Assembly: GCF_030388665.1 (NCBI RefSeq)
Contig: NZ_CP128846.1
Coordinates: forward strand, 4,724,501 to 4,788,500
DNA length: 64,000 nt
Reading direction: 5' to 3'
Origin: Streptomyces flavofungini
GTDB taxonomy: Bacteria > Actinomycetota > Actinomycetes > Streptomycetales > Streptomycetaceae
The stretch's first letter is position 1. Every line of letters starts with the position of its first letter. A program made the position numbers and the translations under genes. Below, in pieces: positions 55,587 through 63,966 of the stretch. The notes under the pieces were generated by a model. It was given only the letters and a program-made list of their open reading frames with translations. It had not been told where the DNA came from and ran no database searches.

Positions 55587-56474
55587 TCAGGCGGCGAGCG
55601 TGAGTGCGGCCGTCGCGGGCGGGCCGCGCCGGATCACCGTGTCCTTGAGCGCGGCGGCCCGCGGCCGCGGCGGCGGCGGGGAGTGCGGGGCGCACACAGG
55701 ACCCGTCAGGGGCGCGCCGGGGAGCCCGGCGCGCAGGACTCGTACCAGCGCGAGGGCGGCACGCAGCGAACGTACGAGCGCCGCCTCGGCGACTCCGTGC
55801 GCCCCCTGGGCGGACAGCCGTACGAGACGGGCGAGCGCGAGGTCGCCGCGGCGCAGGAGCCAGCCCGCGGCGAGGGCCGCGAGGACGTGGGCGAGCAGCA
55901 TCGGCAGGGACGGGAGGAGCGCGGCGACCGACGACGAGCCCATCGAGGGCATCGGCGTCGTCGATGTCGTCGAGGCCACCGCGCCCGTCGCCTGCGCGGC
56001 CGCGTCGGCCCCGGCGTGGGCGTGGGCGCTGTGGGCGCCGCCCGACGGTTCCAGGCCCGCGCTCCGCAGGATCTGCCGGGCCTGGACGGGCGTGATGGTC
56101 GCCGCGCTCGCGCCGCACGCGATGCGGGCCGCCCGTTCGACGAGCGAAGCGGCGCCCGAGCCGCCGCCCGTCCCGGCCGTGGCCATCGCCATGCTGTGCT
56201 GCTGGCCGAGGCCGAACAGCGCGTGCAGCGCGAGCTGGCCGACGGCGAGCGCCCCCGCGATGCCCGGCAGCGACCGCTCGCGCCCGGCGAGGGGCACGGC
56301 GACGGCGAGCACCACGACGAAGGCGGCGATCAGCGTCCACAGCGGGACGGCGGCGCAGGACGCGAGCACGTGGCCCCCGGCGGACAGCACGACGCAGACC
56401 GCGGCGAAGGTCGCGGCCCGCAGGAGCCGGACATCGGCTCCGGCGCGTGTCTGACGCGGGTGGGGGGCAGTCAT
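55587..56474 (-). CDS. Membrane protein at the head of the copper cluster
   Basis: The 295-residue protein has four hydrophobic helices (about residues 18-42, 44-64, 69-89 and one near 185-200). The loop between (95-175) is rich in His and Met (QQHSMAMATAG, GAHSAHAHAGADA, TPMPSMGSSS), which suits metal binding at the outer face. No family is recognised. It is transcribed with YcnI and the other copper genes (193-bp gap), so a copper role is inferred from context only. The C-terminal 90 residues are Arg/Ala/Pro-rich. Confidence 0.75.
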   Translation of the reverse strand: MTAPHPRQTRAGADVRLLRAATFAAVCVVLSAGGHVLASCAAVPLWTLIAAFVVVLAVAVPLAGRERSLPGIAGALAVGQLALHALFGLGQQHSMAMATAGTGGGSGAASLVERAARIACGASAATITPVQARQILRSAGLEPSGGAHSAHAHAGADAAAQATGAVASTTSTTPMPSMGSSSVAALLPSLPMLLAHVLAALAAGWLLRRGDLALARLVRLSAQGAHGVAEAALVRSLRAALALVRVLRAGLPGAPLTGPVCAPHSPPPPRPRAAALKDTVIRRGPPATAALTLAA

Positions 56475-56678
56475 GGCCGGGCCATCATCGCACCAGGTTC
56501 ACCCGTCTCCTACGGCAGGTCCGCGGGCGGCGGCGCATTCCCGGGGCGGCCGGGCTACACCGGACGGGGTGCCGGGCGCGTCCGCCGTATGGGCGGCATC
56601 ACGTCAAGTGGGCGCTTATTCGCGGTGACGCGCGGCAATACGTATCGGTATGTCGAGCCGCAGCCAGGAGGCTGGAGC

Positions 56679-57185
56679 ATGAGCATCTGGTGGTCACTCC
56701 ATTTGCGGCGCGAAGCTGCGAGCGTTCCGCTCGCCCGGCGCCTGCTGATGGGCACGATGGAGAGCGCGGGGGTGCACCCCGACGTCTCGTACGAGCTGTC
56801 GCTGGCACTCACGGAGGCCTGCGCGAACGCGGTGGAGCACGGCGGGGCCGTGGCACCCGGGGCGAGCGGGGGCGCGTACCGGGTCACGGCGTATCTGGAC
56901 GGCGAGACCTGTCGCATCGAGGTCGCCGACTCCGGCCCTGGCTTCCCGCCGGGCCGTATCCGCATGTCCGCACGGCGCAGGGGCCGCCGCCGCACCCGGC
57001 GCCCGTCCCGCGCCCCCAAGTCCGTCGCGCCCGCCGAGCCCGCCGAGAGCGGCCGGGGCCTGTGTCTGATCCGGGAGCTCGCCGACCATGTGGACTTCGG
57101 CAACAAGCCGGGGCGCGGTGGCGCGGTGATCAGCTTCGACAAGGTGCTCAAGTGGCGGGAGGACGCGCCGCTCGTCAGCGCGTAG
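56679..57185 (+). CDS. Anti-sigma-factor-type ATP-binding protein (HATPase_c_2)
   Basis: The 168-residue protein has AGGAGG eight bases before its ATG. It is a GHKL ATPase: N box LALTEACANAVEHGG near 41-55, G1 VADSGPGFPPG near 86-96 and G2 SGRGLCLIRELADHV near 128-142. A 30-residue basic and proline-rich insert (RMSARRRGRRRTRRPSRAPK) sits in the ATP-lid position. Such single-domain kinases act as anti-sigma or anti-anti-sigma switch proteins in Streptomyces. No partner sigma or antagonist gene lies nearby. It may be controlled by a promoter in the gap with an ATACGTAT palindrome (56639-56646). Confidence 0.88.
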   Translation: MSIWWSLHLRREAASVPLARRLLMGTMESAGVHPDVSYELSLALTEACANAVEHGGAVAPGASGGAYRVTAYLDGETCRIEVADSGPGFPPGRIRMSARRRGRRRTRRPSRAPKSVAPAEPAESGRGLCLIRELADHVDFGNKPGRGGAVISFDKVLKWREDAPLVSA

Positions 57186-57341
57186 TCGGTCGTCAGCGCG
57201 ACGGCGGGCTGCTGCTGGCGCTGTCCGTACGTCGACGTCGCCCTGCACGGCGGTGCCGAGCCCAACCTCGGCCCCGAAGTGCTCGACGGCACCGCCGAGT
57301 TCATCGCCTGGTGCGTCCTGCGCGCCCTCGACGCGGAATGA
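57186..57341 (+). pseudogene. Coding-like remnant in frame with the ATPase stop
   Basis: The frame after the ATPase TAG continues as ...YVDVALHGGAEPNLGPEV then LDGTAEFIAWCVLRALDAE before a TGA at 57339-57341. The residue composition looks like real protein, ending with a helix, but there is no start codon with RBS and the first dozen residues (CCW...CP) are not convincing. It could be a decayed gene end or a former C-terminal extension. Family not recognised. Confidence 0.4.
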
Positions 57342-57414
57342 CGCGGGATGATGCGTAATAACGCGGAATGGCGCGGAATCCGGAAGTGGCGGGGCCGGAG
57401 GCGCAAGGGCCGGT

Positions 57415-58221
57415 TCACCGCACTGTCGCCGCGTACACCTCGATGGCCGGCCGCGGCGCCCGGCCGAGCAGCGCGCGCAGCTGGTTGTCCGTGACCGACG
57501 TGCCGTCGAGGAAGCCGCCCGCGATCGCCGAGTAGGTGCTCAGGAGCATCGGCACCTGGAAGGGCAGGGCGTCGCCGGAGGCGGTGACGGCCTCGCGGGT
57601 CGCGGCGAGGGTGCCGGGTTCGTAGCGGCCTTCGACCGCCGCGGCCAGGTCGGCGCCGCCCAGGGCCTGTTCACCGACGAGTTCGTAGGTGCGGCCCGCG
57701 TGCGGGGCCGGGTCGGTGGCGACGCGGACGGCGACGTCGGCGAGGTCCTCGCGGGCGACGGCGGCGAGGCGGCCGTCGCCGAGGGGCGCGGCGACGGTGC
57801 CGTCGGGGCCCGGGGCGGCGATCGCGGCCAGGAACTCGGCGTACAGGCCGTTGCGGAGGACCGTCCAGTTCAGCGGGGAGCGGCGCAGTCTGCGTTCGGT
57901 CCAGCGGTGGGCGAGGGCGTACGTGAGGTGGTCGCCGTCGCCGCTGAGGCTGGTGTAGACGAGGTGGCCGACGCCCGCCTTCTCGGCGGCGGAGATCACG
58001 GCCTCGTGGCGGGCGGCGACGACGTCGTCCTCGGCGGCACCGGCCGAGATGACGAGCAGGGTGTCGACGCCGGTGAAGTCCAGAGACGACGGGTCGTCGA
58101 AGTCGACGCGGCGCTGTCCGGGGGCCGGGGCGCGGGTGCCGACGACGACGTCGTCGCGGTCGGCGAGGCGGGCGGCGACGAGCTTGCCGAGTGCGCCGGT
58201 GGCGCCGGTGATCATGAGCAT
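57415..58221 (-). CDS. NmrA/QorB-type NAD(P)H quinone oxidoreductase
   Basis: The 268-residue protein begins MLMITGATGALGKLVAARL, the Rossmann GXXGXXG motif of NmrA/SDR a5 proteins. It continues with VISAAEKAGVGHLVYTSLSG and RRSPLNWTVLRNGLYAEF, which match QorB (type 2 NAD(P)H quinone oxidoreductase). It would reduce quinones with NAD(P)H in the cytoplasm. It is divergent from the HxlR gene over a 107-bp control region; a qor-HxlR (QorR) pairing is known in actinobacteria and bacilli, so regulation by that protein is likely. Confidence 0.9.
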   Translation of the reverse strand: MLMITGATGALGKLVAARLADRDDVVVGTRAPAPGQRRVDFDDPSSLDFTGVDTLLVISAGAAEDDVVAARHEAVISAAEKAGVGHLVYTSLSGDGDHLTYALAHRWTERRLRRSPLNWTVLRNGLYAEFLAAIAAPGPDGTVAAPLGDGRLAAVAREDLADVAVRVATDPAPHAGRTYELVGEQALGGADLAAAVEGRYEPGTLAATREAVTASGDALPFQVPMLLSTYSAIAGGFLDGTSVTDNQLRALLGRAPRPAIEVYAATVR

Positions 58222-58328
58222 GGGAATGTCCCCCGTCGTTCTGGTTTCCTGGAGAGCGGTCGGCGGTGCTCGCCGGGCCCGGGAAACATCGTGGTCGGCG
58301 GCGGACGATCACGTAAGGAGGCACTTCG

Positions 58329-58757
58329 ATGTCAGCAGGGCACACGGCGGTAACCACTTCCGGCGCGCTCGCGGACAAGCCGGTGATCAGCTGCGAGACG
58401 CCGCAGGACGAGTGCGGGGTCCGGGACGTCCTGGACCGGCTCGGCGACAAGTGGTCGGTCTACGTGGTGGTCGAACTCGCCTCCGGAGTCCTGCGGTTCA
58501 AGGAGCTCCAGCGCCGCATCCACGGCGGCATCTCGCAGCGCATGCTGACCCTGACGGTGCGCCGTCTGGAGCGCGACGGCCTGGTCAAGCGCACCGTGCA
58601 CCCCACGATCCCGCCGCAGGTGGAGTACGAGCTGACGGAGATGGGCCACAGCCTCACCCACCTCGTGAAGTCCCTCGCGGACTGGTCGATCGCCCACCGC
58701 CCGGCGATCGCCAAGGCGCGGGAGAAGTACGACGCGCGGTCCGCGGCCGACGCCTAG
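58329..58757 (+). CDS. HxlR-family redox-responsive regulator
   Basis: The 142-residue protein has the HxlR winged helix: ECGVRDVLDRLGDKWSVYVV near residues 28-47, then FKELQRRIHGGISQRMLTLT and RRLERDGLVKRTVH. A conserved Cys (in DECGV, about residue 29) matches the redox-sensing cysteine of YodB/HypR/QorR relatives. It probably represses the divergent QorB-like gene and is released by quinone or electrophile stress. GGAGGCACTTCG gives its RBS. The stop codon overlaps the mocR stop by convergence (58754-58757). Confidence 0.92.
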   Translation: MSAGHTAVTTSGALADKPVISCETPQDECGVRDVLDRLGDKWSVYVVVELASGVLRFKELQRRIHGGISQRMLTLTVRRLERDGLVKRTVHPTIPPQVEYELTEMGHSLTHLVKSLADWSIAHRPAIAKAREKYDARSAADA

Positions 58758-60313
58758 CCGTCCCCGGCGGGGCCCCGCTCCGCTTCTTCCTCCGCCGCCG
58801 GTGGCAGCACCCGGCACAGTGCCTCGATCGCCGCCGCGTACCCGTGCTCGGGCGGTGTCGCGTACCCGACCACCAGGCCGTCCGGCGCGTGCGTGGCCGC
58901 CTCCGGGTGCCGGTAGCCCGACAGGCCCTCCAGGGCGACGCCCTGCCACGCGGCGGCCTTCACGGCGGACGCCTCCGTGCCGGGCGGCAGCCGCAGCACG
59001 GCGTGCAGGCCTGCCGCGATGCCGGTGACGGAGATGTGCGGGGCGTGTTCGGCGAGGGTGGTGACGAGGTGGTCGCGGCGGCGCCGGTAGCGCTGGCGCA
59101 TGCGGCGGACGTGCCGGTCGTAGTGGCCGGAGTCGATGAGGTCGGCGAGGGTGAGCTGGTCCAGGACGCTCACCCAGGCCTCCCGCTCGCCCTTGGCGGC
59201 GACGACCGCGCCGACCAGGTGTTCCGGAAGAACCATCCAGCCGATCCGCACGGCCGGCGACAGGCTCTTGCTCACCGACCCGACGTACACGACGTGTTCG
59301 GGGTCGAGGCCCTGGACGGCGCCGACGGGCTCCCGGTCGTAGCGGAACTCGCCGTCGTAGTCGTCCTCCAGGATCAGCCCGCCGTGCGTGCGGGCCCAGT
59401 CGACGACGGCGCCGCGGCGCGCGGGGTGCAGCGGCCCGCCGGTGGGGAACTGGTGCGCGGGCGTGAGCAGCACCGCCCGCACGGGCCCCGGCACGTCCGC
59501 CAACTCCTCGACGCGGGCGCCGTGTTCGTCCAGCCCCAGGGGCAACGTCCGTACCCGCGCCGCGTCCAGGATCGAGCGGTGGAAGCCGAGCCCGTACGCC
59601 TCCACGGCAACGGGGTCTCCTCTGTTCGAGCGGAGCCGAGAACGTGGGGAAGGCCCGCTCAGCGCCCCGCCGCCCGCGCCGCCACCGGGACCGGCGAACA
59701 GCAGCCGCAGGGCGTGTGCGAAACCGGAGCACACCACGATCCGGTCAGGATCTGTCCTGGTCCCGCGCACCCGCGCCAGGTACGAGGCGAGCGCCCGGCG
59801 CAGCTCGATCCGGCCCTGCGGATCACCGGGCCCGAAGGCCTCGTTGGGCGCGGCGGTCAGCGCGCGGCGGGCGGCGGCGAGCCAGGCGGCGCGGGGGAAG
59901 GAACCGGCGTCCGGCTGGCCCTGGACGAGGTTGTGCGCGGGCTTCGCGGGGACGTTCGGCGAGCGCTTGGGCACGCGGACGCGGGGCGGGGGCGCGGTCC
60001 TGCCCCGCGCTCCCGGCTCCGCTCGAACAGGGGAGACCCCCAGTGCGACGCGGGTGCCCGAGCCCTGCCGGGCGGTCAGCCAGCCCTCGGCGACGAGTTC
60101 GGCGTAGGCGTCGGCGACGGTGTTGCGGGCGACGCCGAGGTCGGCGGCCAGGGAGCGGTACGGGGGCAGGCGGGTGCCGGGGGCGAGGCGTCCGTCCTGC
60201 ACGGCGGCGCGCAGGGCGCGGATGAGCGCGGCTCTGCGACTGCCGCCGCCGGACAGCTCCAGGTGCAGGTCCCTGCCGACGCTCTCCGCCGAATTGACCC
60301 AGGATTCCGCCAT
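58754..60313 (-). CDS. MocR-family regulator (GntR-HTH + aminotransferase-like)
   Basis: The 519-residue protein has an N-terminal GntR helix-turn-helix (about 26-90: LAPGTRLPPYRSLAADLGVA, NTVADAYAELVAEGW) and a class I aminotransferase-like domain (about 130-500) with DDYDGEFRYDREPVG and the PLP lysine region GSVSKSLSPAVRIGWM. Such proteins bind PLP and regulate genes for pyridoxal or amine metabolism. The sequence between about 215 and 240 (GGGALSGPSPRSRLRSNRGD) is atypical and corresponds to a dispersed 39-bp repeat; a second copy, inverted, encodes the linker VSPVRAEPGARGR. It is divergent from the AhpD-like gene (48-bp gap), a likely target. Confidence 0.9.
   Translation of the reverse strand: MAESWVNSAESVGRDLHLELSGGGSRRAALIRALRAAVQDGRLAPGTRLPPYRSLAADLGVARNTVADAYAELVAEGWLTARQGSGTRVALGVSPVRAEPGARGRTAPPPRVRVPKRSPNVPAKPAHNLVQGQPDAGSFPRAAWLAAARRALTAAPNEAFGPGDPQGRIELRRALASYLARVRGTRTDPDRIVVCSGFAHALRLLFAGPGGGAGGGALSGPSPRSRLRSNRGDPVAVEAYGLGFHRSILDAARVRTLPLGLDEHGARVEELADVPGPVRAVLLTPAHQFPTGGPLHPARRGAVVDWARTHGGLILEDDYDGEFRYDREPVGAVQGLDPEHVVYVGSVSKSLSPAVRIGWMVLPEHLVGAVVAAKGEREAWVSVLDQLTLADLIDSGHYDRHVRRMRQRYRRRRDHLVTTLAEHAPHISVTGIAAGLHAVLRLPPGTEASAVKAAAWQGVALEGLSGYRHPEAATHAPDGLVVGYATPPEHGYAAAIEALCRVLPPAAEEEAERGPAGDG
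59612..59650 (-). repeat. 39-bp dispersed repeat, copy A, inside mocR
   Basis: The plus-strand sequence runs GGGGTCTCCTCTGTTCGAGC and ends at ...AACGTGGGGA. It is 34/39 identical to the reverse complement of the copy at 60002. In the mocR frame it encodes PSPRSRLRSNRGDP, an insertion of the typical aminotransferase core. Confidence 0.85.
60002..60040 (+). repeat. 39-bp dispersed repeat, copy B (inverted), inside mocR
   Basis: On the minus strand it reads GGGGTCTCCCCTGTTCGAGC... with the same 39-bp core as copy A. It encodes the linker VSPVRAEPGARG between the HTH and aminotransferase domains. The two copies are in opposite orientation, 351 bp apart. Confidence 0.85.
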
Positions 60314-60360
60314 GGAAATGCACCCTACCCGTGGTCTTTGACCGCCGTAGATTCATGGTC

Positions 60361-60852
60361 ATGACGAACAGCACGACGCACACCGTGTCCCACGAGCCCG
60401 TTGCCCGCATCGACTTCGCCAAGACCGCCCCGAAGGTCTTCAAGGCCGTCATCGGCCTGGACGCCGCCGCCCGCGCCGGACTCGACCCGGCCCTGGTGGA
60501 ACTGATCCAGATCCGTGCCTCGATCCTCAACGGCTGCGCGTACTGCCTGCACATGCACACCAACGACGCGCGCAAGGCGGGCGAGAGCGAGGACCGGCTG
60601 CACCTGGTCGCCGTCTGGCGCGAGGCCAGGAACTTCTACACCGCCAAGGAGCAGGCCGCTCTCGCCCTGACGGACGCGGTCACCCTCGTCGCCGACGCCG
60701 GTGTTCCGGACGCCGCGTACGCCGAGGCGGCGGCGCACTTCGACGAGGCCGAGCTGGCCCAGGTGATCGCCCTGATCCTCGCGATCAACACGTGGAACCG
60801 GATCGCCCTCAGCACGGCGAAGGTGGCCGGTACGGACGAGCGCGAGGGCTGA
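60361..60852 (+). CDS. AhpD-like carboxymuconolactone-decarboxylase family protein
   Basis: The 163-residue protein starts MTNSTTHTVSHEPVARIDF. It has the family's CXXC peroxidase-type motif ASILNGCAYCLHMHTNDAR near residues 62-80, with the downstream His. AhpD-like proteins reduce peroxides or act as disulfide oxidoreductases; the CXXCxxxH motif is intact. An ATG six bases upstream is an alternative start. It is divergent from mocR and likely its target, though MocR-AhpD linkage is only contextual. A short AGCGCC/GGCGCT hairpin follows its stop. Confidence 0.88.
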   Translation: MTNSTTHTVSHEPVARIDFAKTAPKVFKAVIGLDAAARAGLDPALVELIQIRASILNGCAYCLHMHTNDARKAGESEDRLHLVAVWREARNFYTAKEQAALALTDAVTLVADAGVPDAAYAEAAAHFDEAELAQVIALILAINTWNRIALSTAKVAGTDEREG

Positions 60853-60876
60853 GCGCCCTCGGCGCTCCTGCCCTCG

Positions 60877-62178
60877 CTACCGGCCCCGGCTGTCTGCTGC
60901 CCGCCGAGGGCTGATGTGCGGGCATCGGCCTGCGGCCTCGTCCTCAAACGCCGGACGGGCTGAAATCGCCACCGCCGCCGGACGGGCTGAAGCAGCCCAC
61001 CGCGCCGCGGGCCCCATCGCGTACGAAGCCCCCAGGATCACCCCGCCAAGGAGCAGCCACCCCGGCGCCCCCCACTCCACCAGGAGCGTGGCGAGGACCA
61101 GGGGGCCGAGGGTGCGGGCGACGGTGACGCCGGTGCCGAAGAAGCCCTGGTACTCGCCGATCCGGCCGGCGGGGGCCAGGTCGAAGCCGAGCTGCTAGGA
61201 ACCGGCGGACTGCAGCATCTCGGCGGCGAGCAGCACCACGGACGCGGCGACGAGCACCGCGGCGGCCGTCCACGCCCCGCCCGCGGCGGCCGACAGGGCG
61301 AACACCGCGCACGCGGCCAGCATCAGCACGCCGGACCTGCGCACGGCCCGCACCGCCGTCGGGATCCCGGAGACCGACCGTGCCGTACGCACCTGGAAGG
61401 CCATGACACCGACGGTGTTGAGGACGAACAGCGCCGAGACGAGCCACGCGGGGGCGTCCGTGCGCTCGGTGAGCCACAGCGGGATGCCGAGGCTGAGCAG
61501 CGGCATCCGCATCAGGAGCACGGTGTTGAGGAGGGTGACCAGCGCGTACGGCCGGTCCCTGAGCACCGCGAGCCGCTCGCCCGCCACCGCCGCCCTCGGC
61601 GCCACGGCGGGCAGCCGCCACAGCACCGCGGCGCACACCACGAACCCGGCGGCGTCCAGCGCGAACACCGAGAGGTACGCGGCCTCGCTGCCCTGGTGCA
61701 GCGCGATGCCGCCGAGCCCGGCACCCACGGCGAGCCCCGCGTTCAGCGTGGACTGGAGGTGGGCCAGCAGCCCGGTGCGCTCCTCCTTGGCGACGAGCCC
61801 GGCCAGCAGCGCCTGACGTGCCGCGGAGAGGCCCGACTGGGCGGTGGCGTACACGAGGGCGGCGGCCACGAACGGCACGAAGTCGCGGACGACGAGGAAG
61901 GACGCGACGGCGGCGCCGGTCGCGAGGGCCAGGAGCACGGCCGTGCCGCGCGGCCCGCGCCGGTCGGCGAGCCGCCCGAGCGGCACCCCCACGACGGACC
62001 CGACGGCCCACGCGAGCGTCAGCCCGAGCCCGATCCGCGCCGGGGCGAGCCCGACGACGTGCGTGAAGTAGAGGGCGGACGTGACGTAGTACGCGCCGTC
62101 GCCCACGGAGTTGGCGAGTTGCGCGAGGGCTAGCTGCCGCGCGGGGCCGGGGGCCGGAAGGAGGCGGGATGTCGTCAT
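60877..62178 (-). pseudogene. MFS transporter interrupted by an in-frame amber codon
   Basis: From the ATG at 62178 an MFS protein reads MTTSRLLPAPGPARQLALAQ... with ten helices to AAEMLQSAGS, then TAG at 61195-61197. Directly after it, in frame, the sequence continues QLGFDLAPAGRIGEYQGFFG and TLLVEWGAPGWLLLGGVILG, matching the last two MFS helices. Homologues usually have Trp (TGG) at the stop position, so a single G-to-A change explains it. The truncated 327-residue product lacks the final helices. The 3' end, from about 61000 to the last stop at 60877, runs into a dispersed repeat (GCCGGACGGGCTGAA at 60950 and 60977), so the original C-terminus is unclear. Confidence 0.85.
60950..60991. 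repeat. Two copies of an abundant Streptomyces intergenic motif
   Basis: GCCGGACGGGCTGAA occurs at 60950-60964 and 60977-60991. A palindromic relative is the terminator at 62293-62325. I recognise this motif as common in Streptomyces intergenic sequence. Confidence 0.75.
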
Positions 62179-62292
62179 GCCCCGAACATTAGGAAGCCAG
62201 TGGCCCCCTCAAGTGGTCCGCTTCCCGCATCCATTCATGGGCCAATTCGACGCTTCCCTGGCCGCCTCGACGCTTCCCCGGAGCAGCGAAAA

Positions 62293-62325
62293 GCGCCGGA
62301 CGGGCTGGTCCAGCCCGTCCGGCGC
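62293..62325 (-). terminator. Terminator of the Xaa-Pro aminopeptidase gene
   Basis: GCGCCGGACGGGCTGG and CCAGCCCGTCCGGCGC form 16-bp arms around one base. On the minus strand the stem is followed by TTTTCGCT. It is 46 bp beyond the aminopeptidase stop. Confidence 0.9.
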
Positions 62326-62370
62326 TCGGGGGCGAGCGCGGCGCGCGATCTGCCGCGCCCACGCCCTGGG

Positions 62371-63843
62371 TCAGCTCTTCAGCTCGGCCATCCAGCGCTC
62401 GACCTCGTCCGACCGCCGGGGCAGCGCGGCGGACAGGTTCCGGTTGCCGTCCTCGGTGACGAGGATGTCGTCCTCGATGCGCACGCCGATGCCCCGGTAC
62501 TCCTCGGGCACGGTCAGGTCGTCGGCCTGGAAGTACAGACCGGGCTCGACGGTCAGGCACATGCCCGGCTCCAGGGTGCCGTCCACATACGTCTCGGTGC
62601 GCGCGGCGGCGCAGTCGTGGACGTCCATGCCGAGCATGTGACCGGTGCCGTGCAGCGTCCAGCGGCGCTGGAGCCCCAGTTCGAGGACCCGCTCGACGGG
62701 ACCCTCGACGAGCCCCCACTCGACCAGCTTCTCGGCGAGCACGCGCTGCGCGGCGTCGTGGAAGTCGCGGTACTTGGCGCCCGGCTTGACCGCCGCGATA
62801 CCGGCCTCCTGGGCCTCGTACACGGCGTCGTAGATCTTCCGCTGGAGTTCCGTGTAGCGGCCGTTGATCGGCAGCGTGCGGGTGACGTCCGCGGTGTAGT
62901 ACGTGTGCGTCTCCACGCCCGCGTCGAGCAGGAGCAGCTCGCCGGAGCGGACGGCGCCGTCGTTGCGCACCCAGTGCAGGGTGGTGGCGTGGGGGCCCGC
63001 GGCGCAGATGGAGCCGTAGCCGATGTCGTTGCCCTCGACGCGGGCGCGCAGGAAGAACGTGCCTTCGATGTAGCGCTCGGAGGTCGCCTCGGCCTTGTCG
63101 AGGACCTTCACGACGTCCTCGAAGCCGCGCACCGTGGAGTCCACGGCCTTCTGCAGCTCGCCGACCTCGAACTCGTCCTTGACGAGGCGGGCCTCGGAGA
63201 GGAAGACGCGCAGCTCCTCGTCGCGCTCGGCGGTGACCTTGTCGGTCAGGGCCGCCTCGATCCCGGCGTCGAAGCCGCGCACGACGCGGACGGGCCCGGT
63301 GGCCTCGCGCAGCGCGCCGGCCAGCTCGCGGACGTCGGAGGCGGGGATGCCGTACAGCTTCTCGGCCTCGGTCAGGGAGTGGCGGCGGCCGACCCACAGC
63401 TCGCCCTGGCCGTCGAGCCAGAACTCGCCGTTCTCGCGGTCGGAGCGCGGAAGGAGGTAGATCGTCGCGTCGTGCCCGCCGGCCCGGTTCGGCTCCATGA
63501 CGAGGACGCCGTCCTCGGTCTGGTTGCCGGTGAGGTAGGCGTACTCGACGGAGGCGCGGAAGGCGTACTCCGTGTCGTTCGAGCGGGTCTTCAGGTTGCC
63601 CGCGGGGATCACGAGGCGCTCGCCGGGGAAGCGCGCGGAGAGCGCGGCGCGGCGGGCGGCGGTGTGCCCGGCCTGCTCGATCGGCTCCAGGTCGCGCAGC
63701 TCGGTGTCGGCCCAGCCCGACTTCATGTTCTCGGCGAGCTCGTCGGAGACACCGGGGTAGAGGCCGTTCTTGCGCTGCTTGATCGGCTCTTCTTCGGTCT
63801 CCACCAGCTCTTCCGGGGTCTCCGGGTTGAGGGCGTCCGACAC
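62371..63843 (-). CDS. Xaa-Pro aminopeptidase (M24B, PepP-like)
   Basis: The 490-residue protein starts at a GTG with AGGAGGCAGACC upstream. The N-terminal creatinase-like domain (about 60-235) includes FRASVEYAYLTGNQ; the M24 domain (about 255-470) has LLLLDAGVETHTYYTADVTRT (metal Asp, Asp), WTLHGTGHMLGMDVHD (His) and CLTVEPGLYF (Glu), then RIEDDILV (Glu). It removes N-terminal residues before proline in the cytoplasm with Mn2+. Length fits the family. It is monocistronic with a strong terminator. Confidence 0.94.
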   Translation of the reverse strand: MSDALNPETPEELVETEEEPIKQRKNGLYPGVSDELAENMKSGWADTELRDLEPIEQAGHTAARRAALSARFPGERLVIPAGNLKTRSNDTEYAFRASVEYAYLTGNQTEDGVLVMEPNRAGGHDATIYLLPRSDRENGEFWLDGQGELWVGRRHSLTEAEKLYGIPASDVRELAGALREATGPVRVVRGFDAGIEAALTDKVTAERDEELRVFLSEARLVKDEFEVGELQKAVDSTVRGFEDVVKVLDKAEATSERYIEGTFFLRARVEGNDIGYGSICAAGPHATTLHWVRNDGAVRSGELLLLDAGVETHTYYTADVTRTLPINGRYTELQRKIYDAVYEAQEAGIAAVKPGAKYRDFHDAAQRVLAEKLVEWGLVEGPVERVLELGLQRRWTLHGTGHMLGMDVHDCAAARTETYVDGTLEPGMCLTVEPGLYFQADDLTVPEEYRGIGVRIEDDILVTEDGNRNLSAALPRRSDEVERWMAELKS

Positions 63844-63966
63844 GGTCTGCCTCCTGATTGACGGCTCTGTACGACTCTGGACCCCCTCCATCGTACGGTC
63901 GTACGGAAGGGGGCCCAGGGGCGGAAGACCTGTTACCGCGAAGGCTCACGGGCCGTGCGCGAGGCG

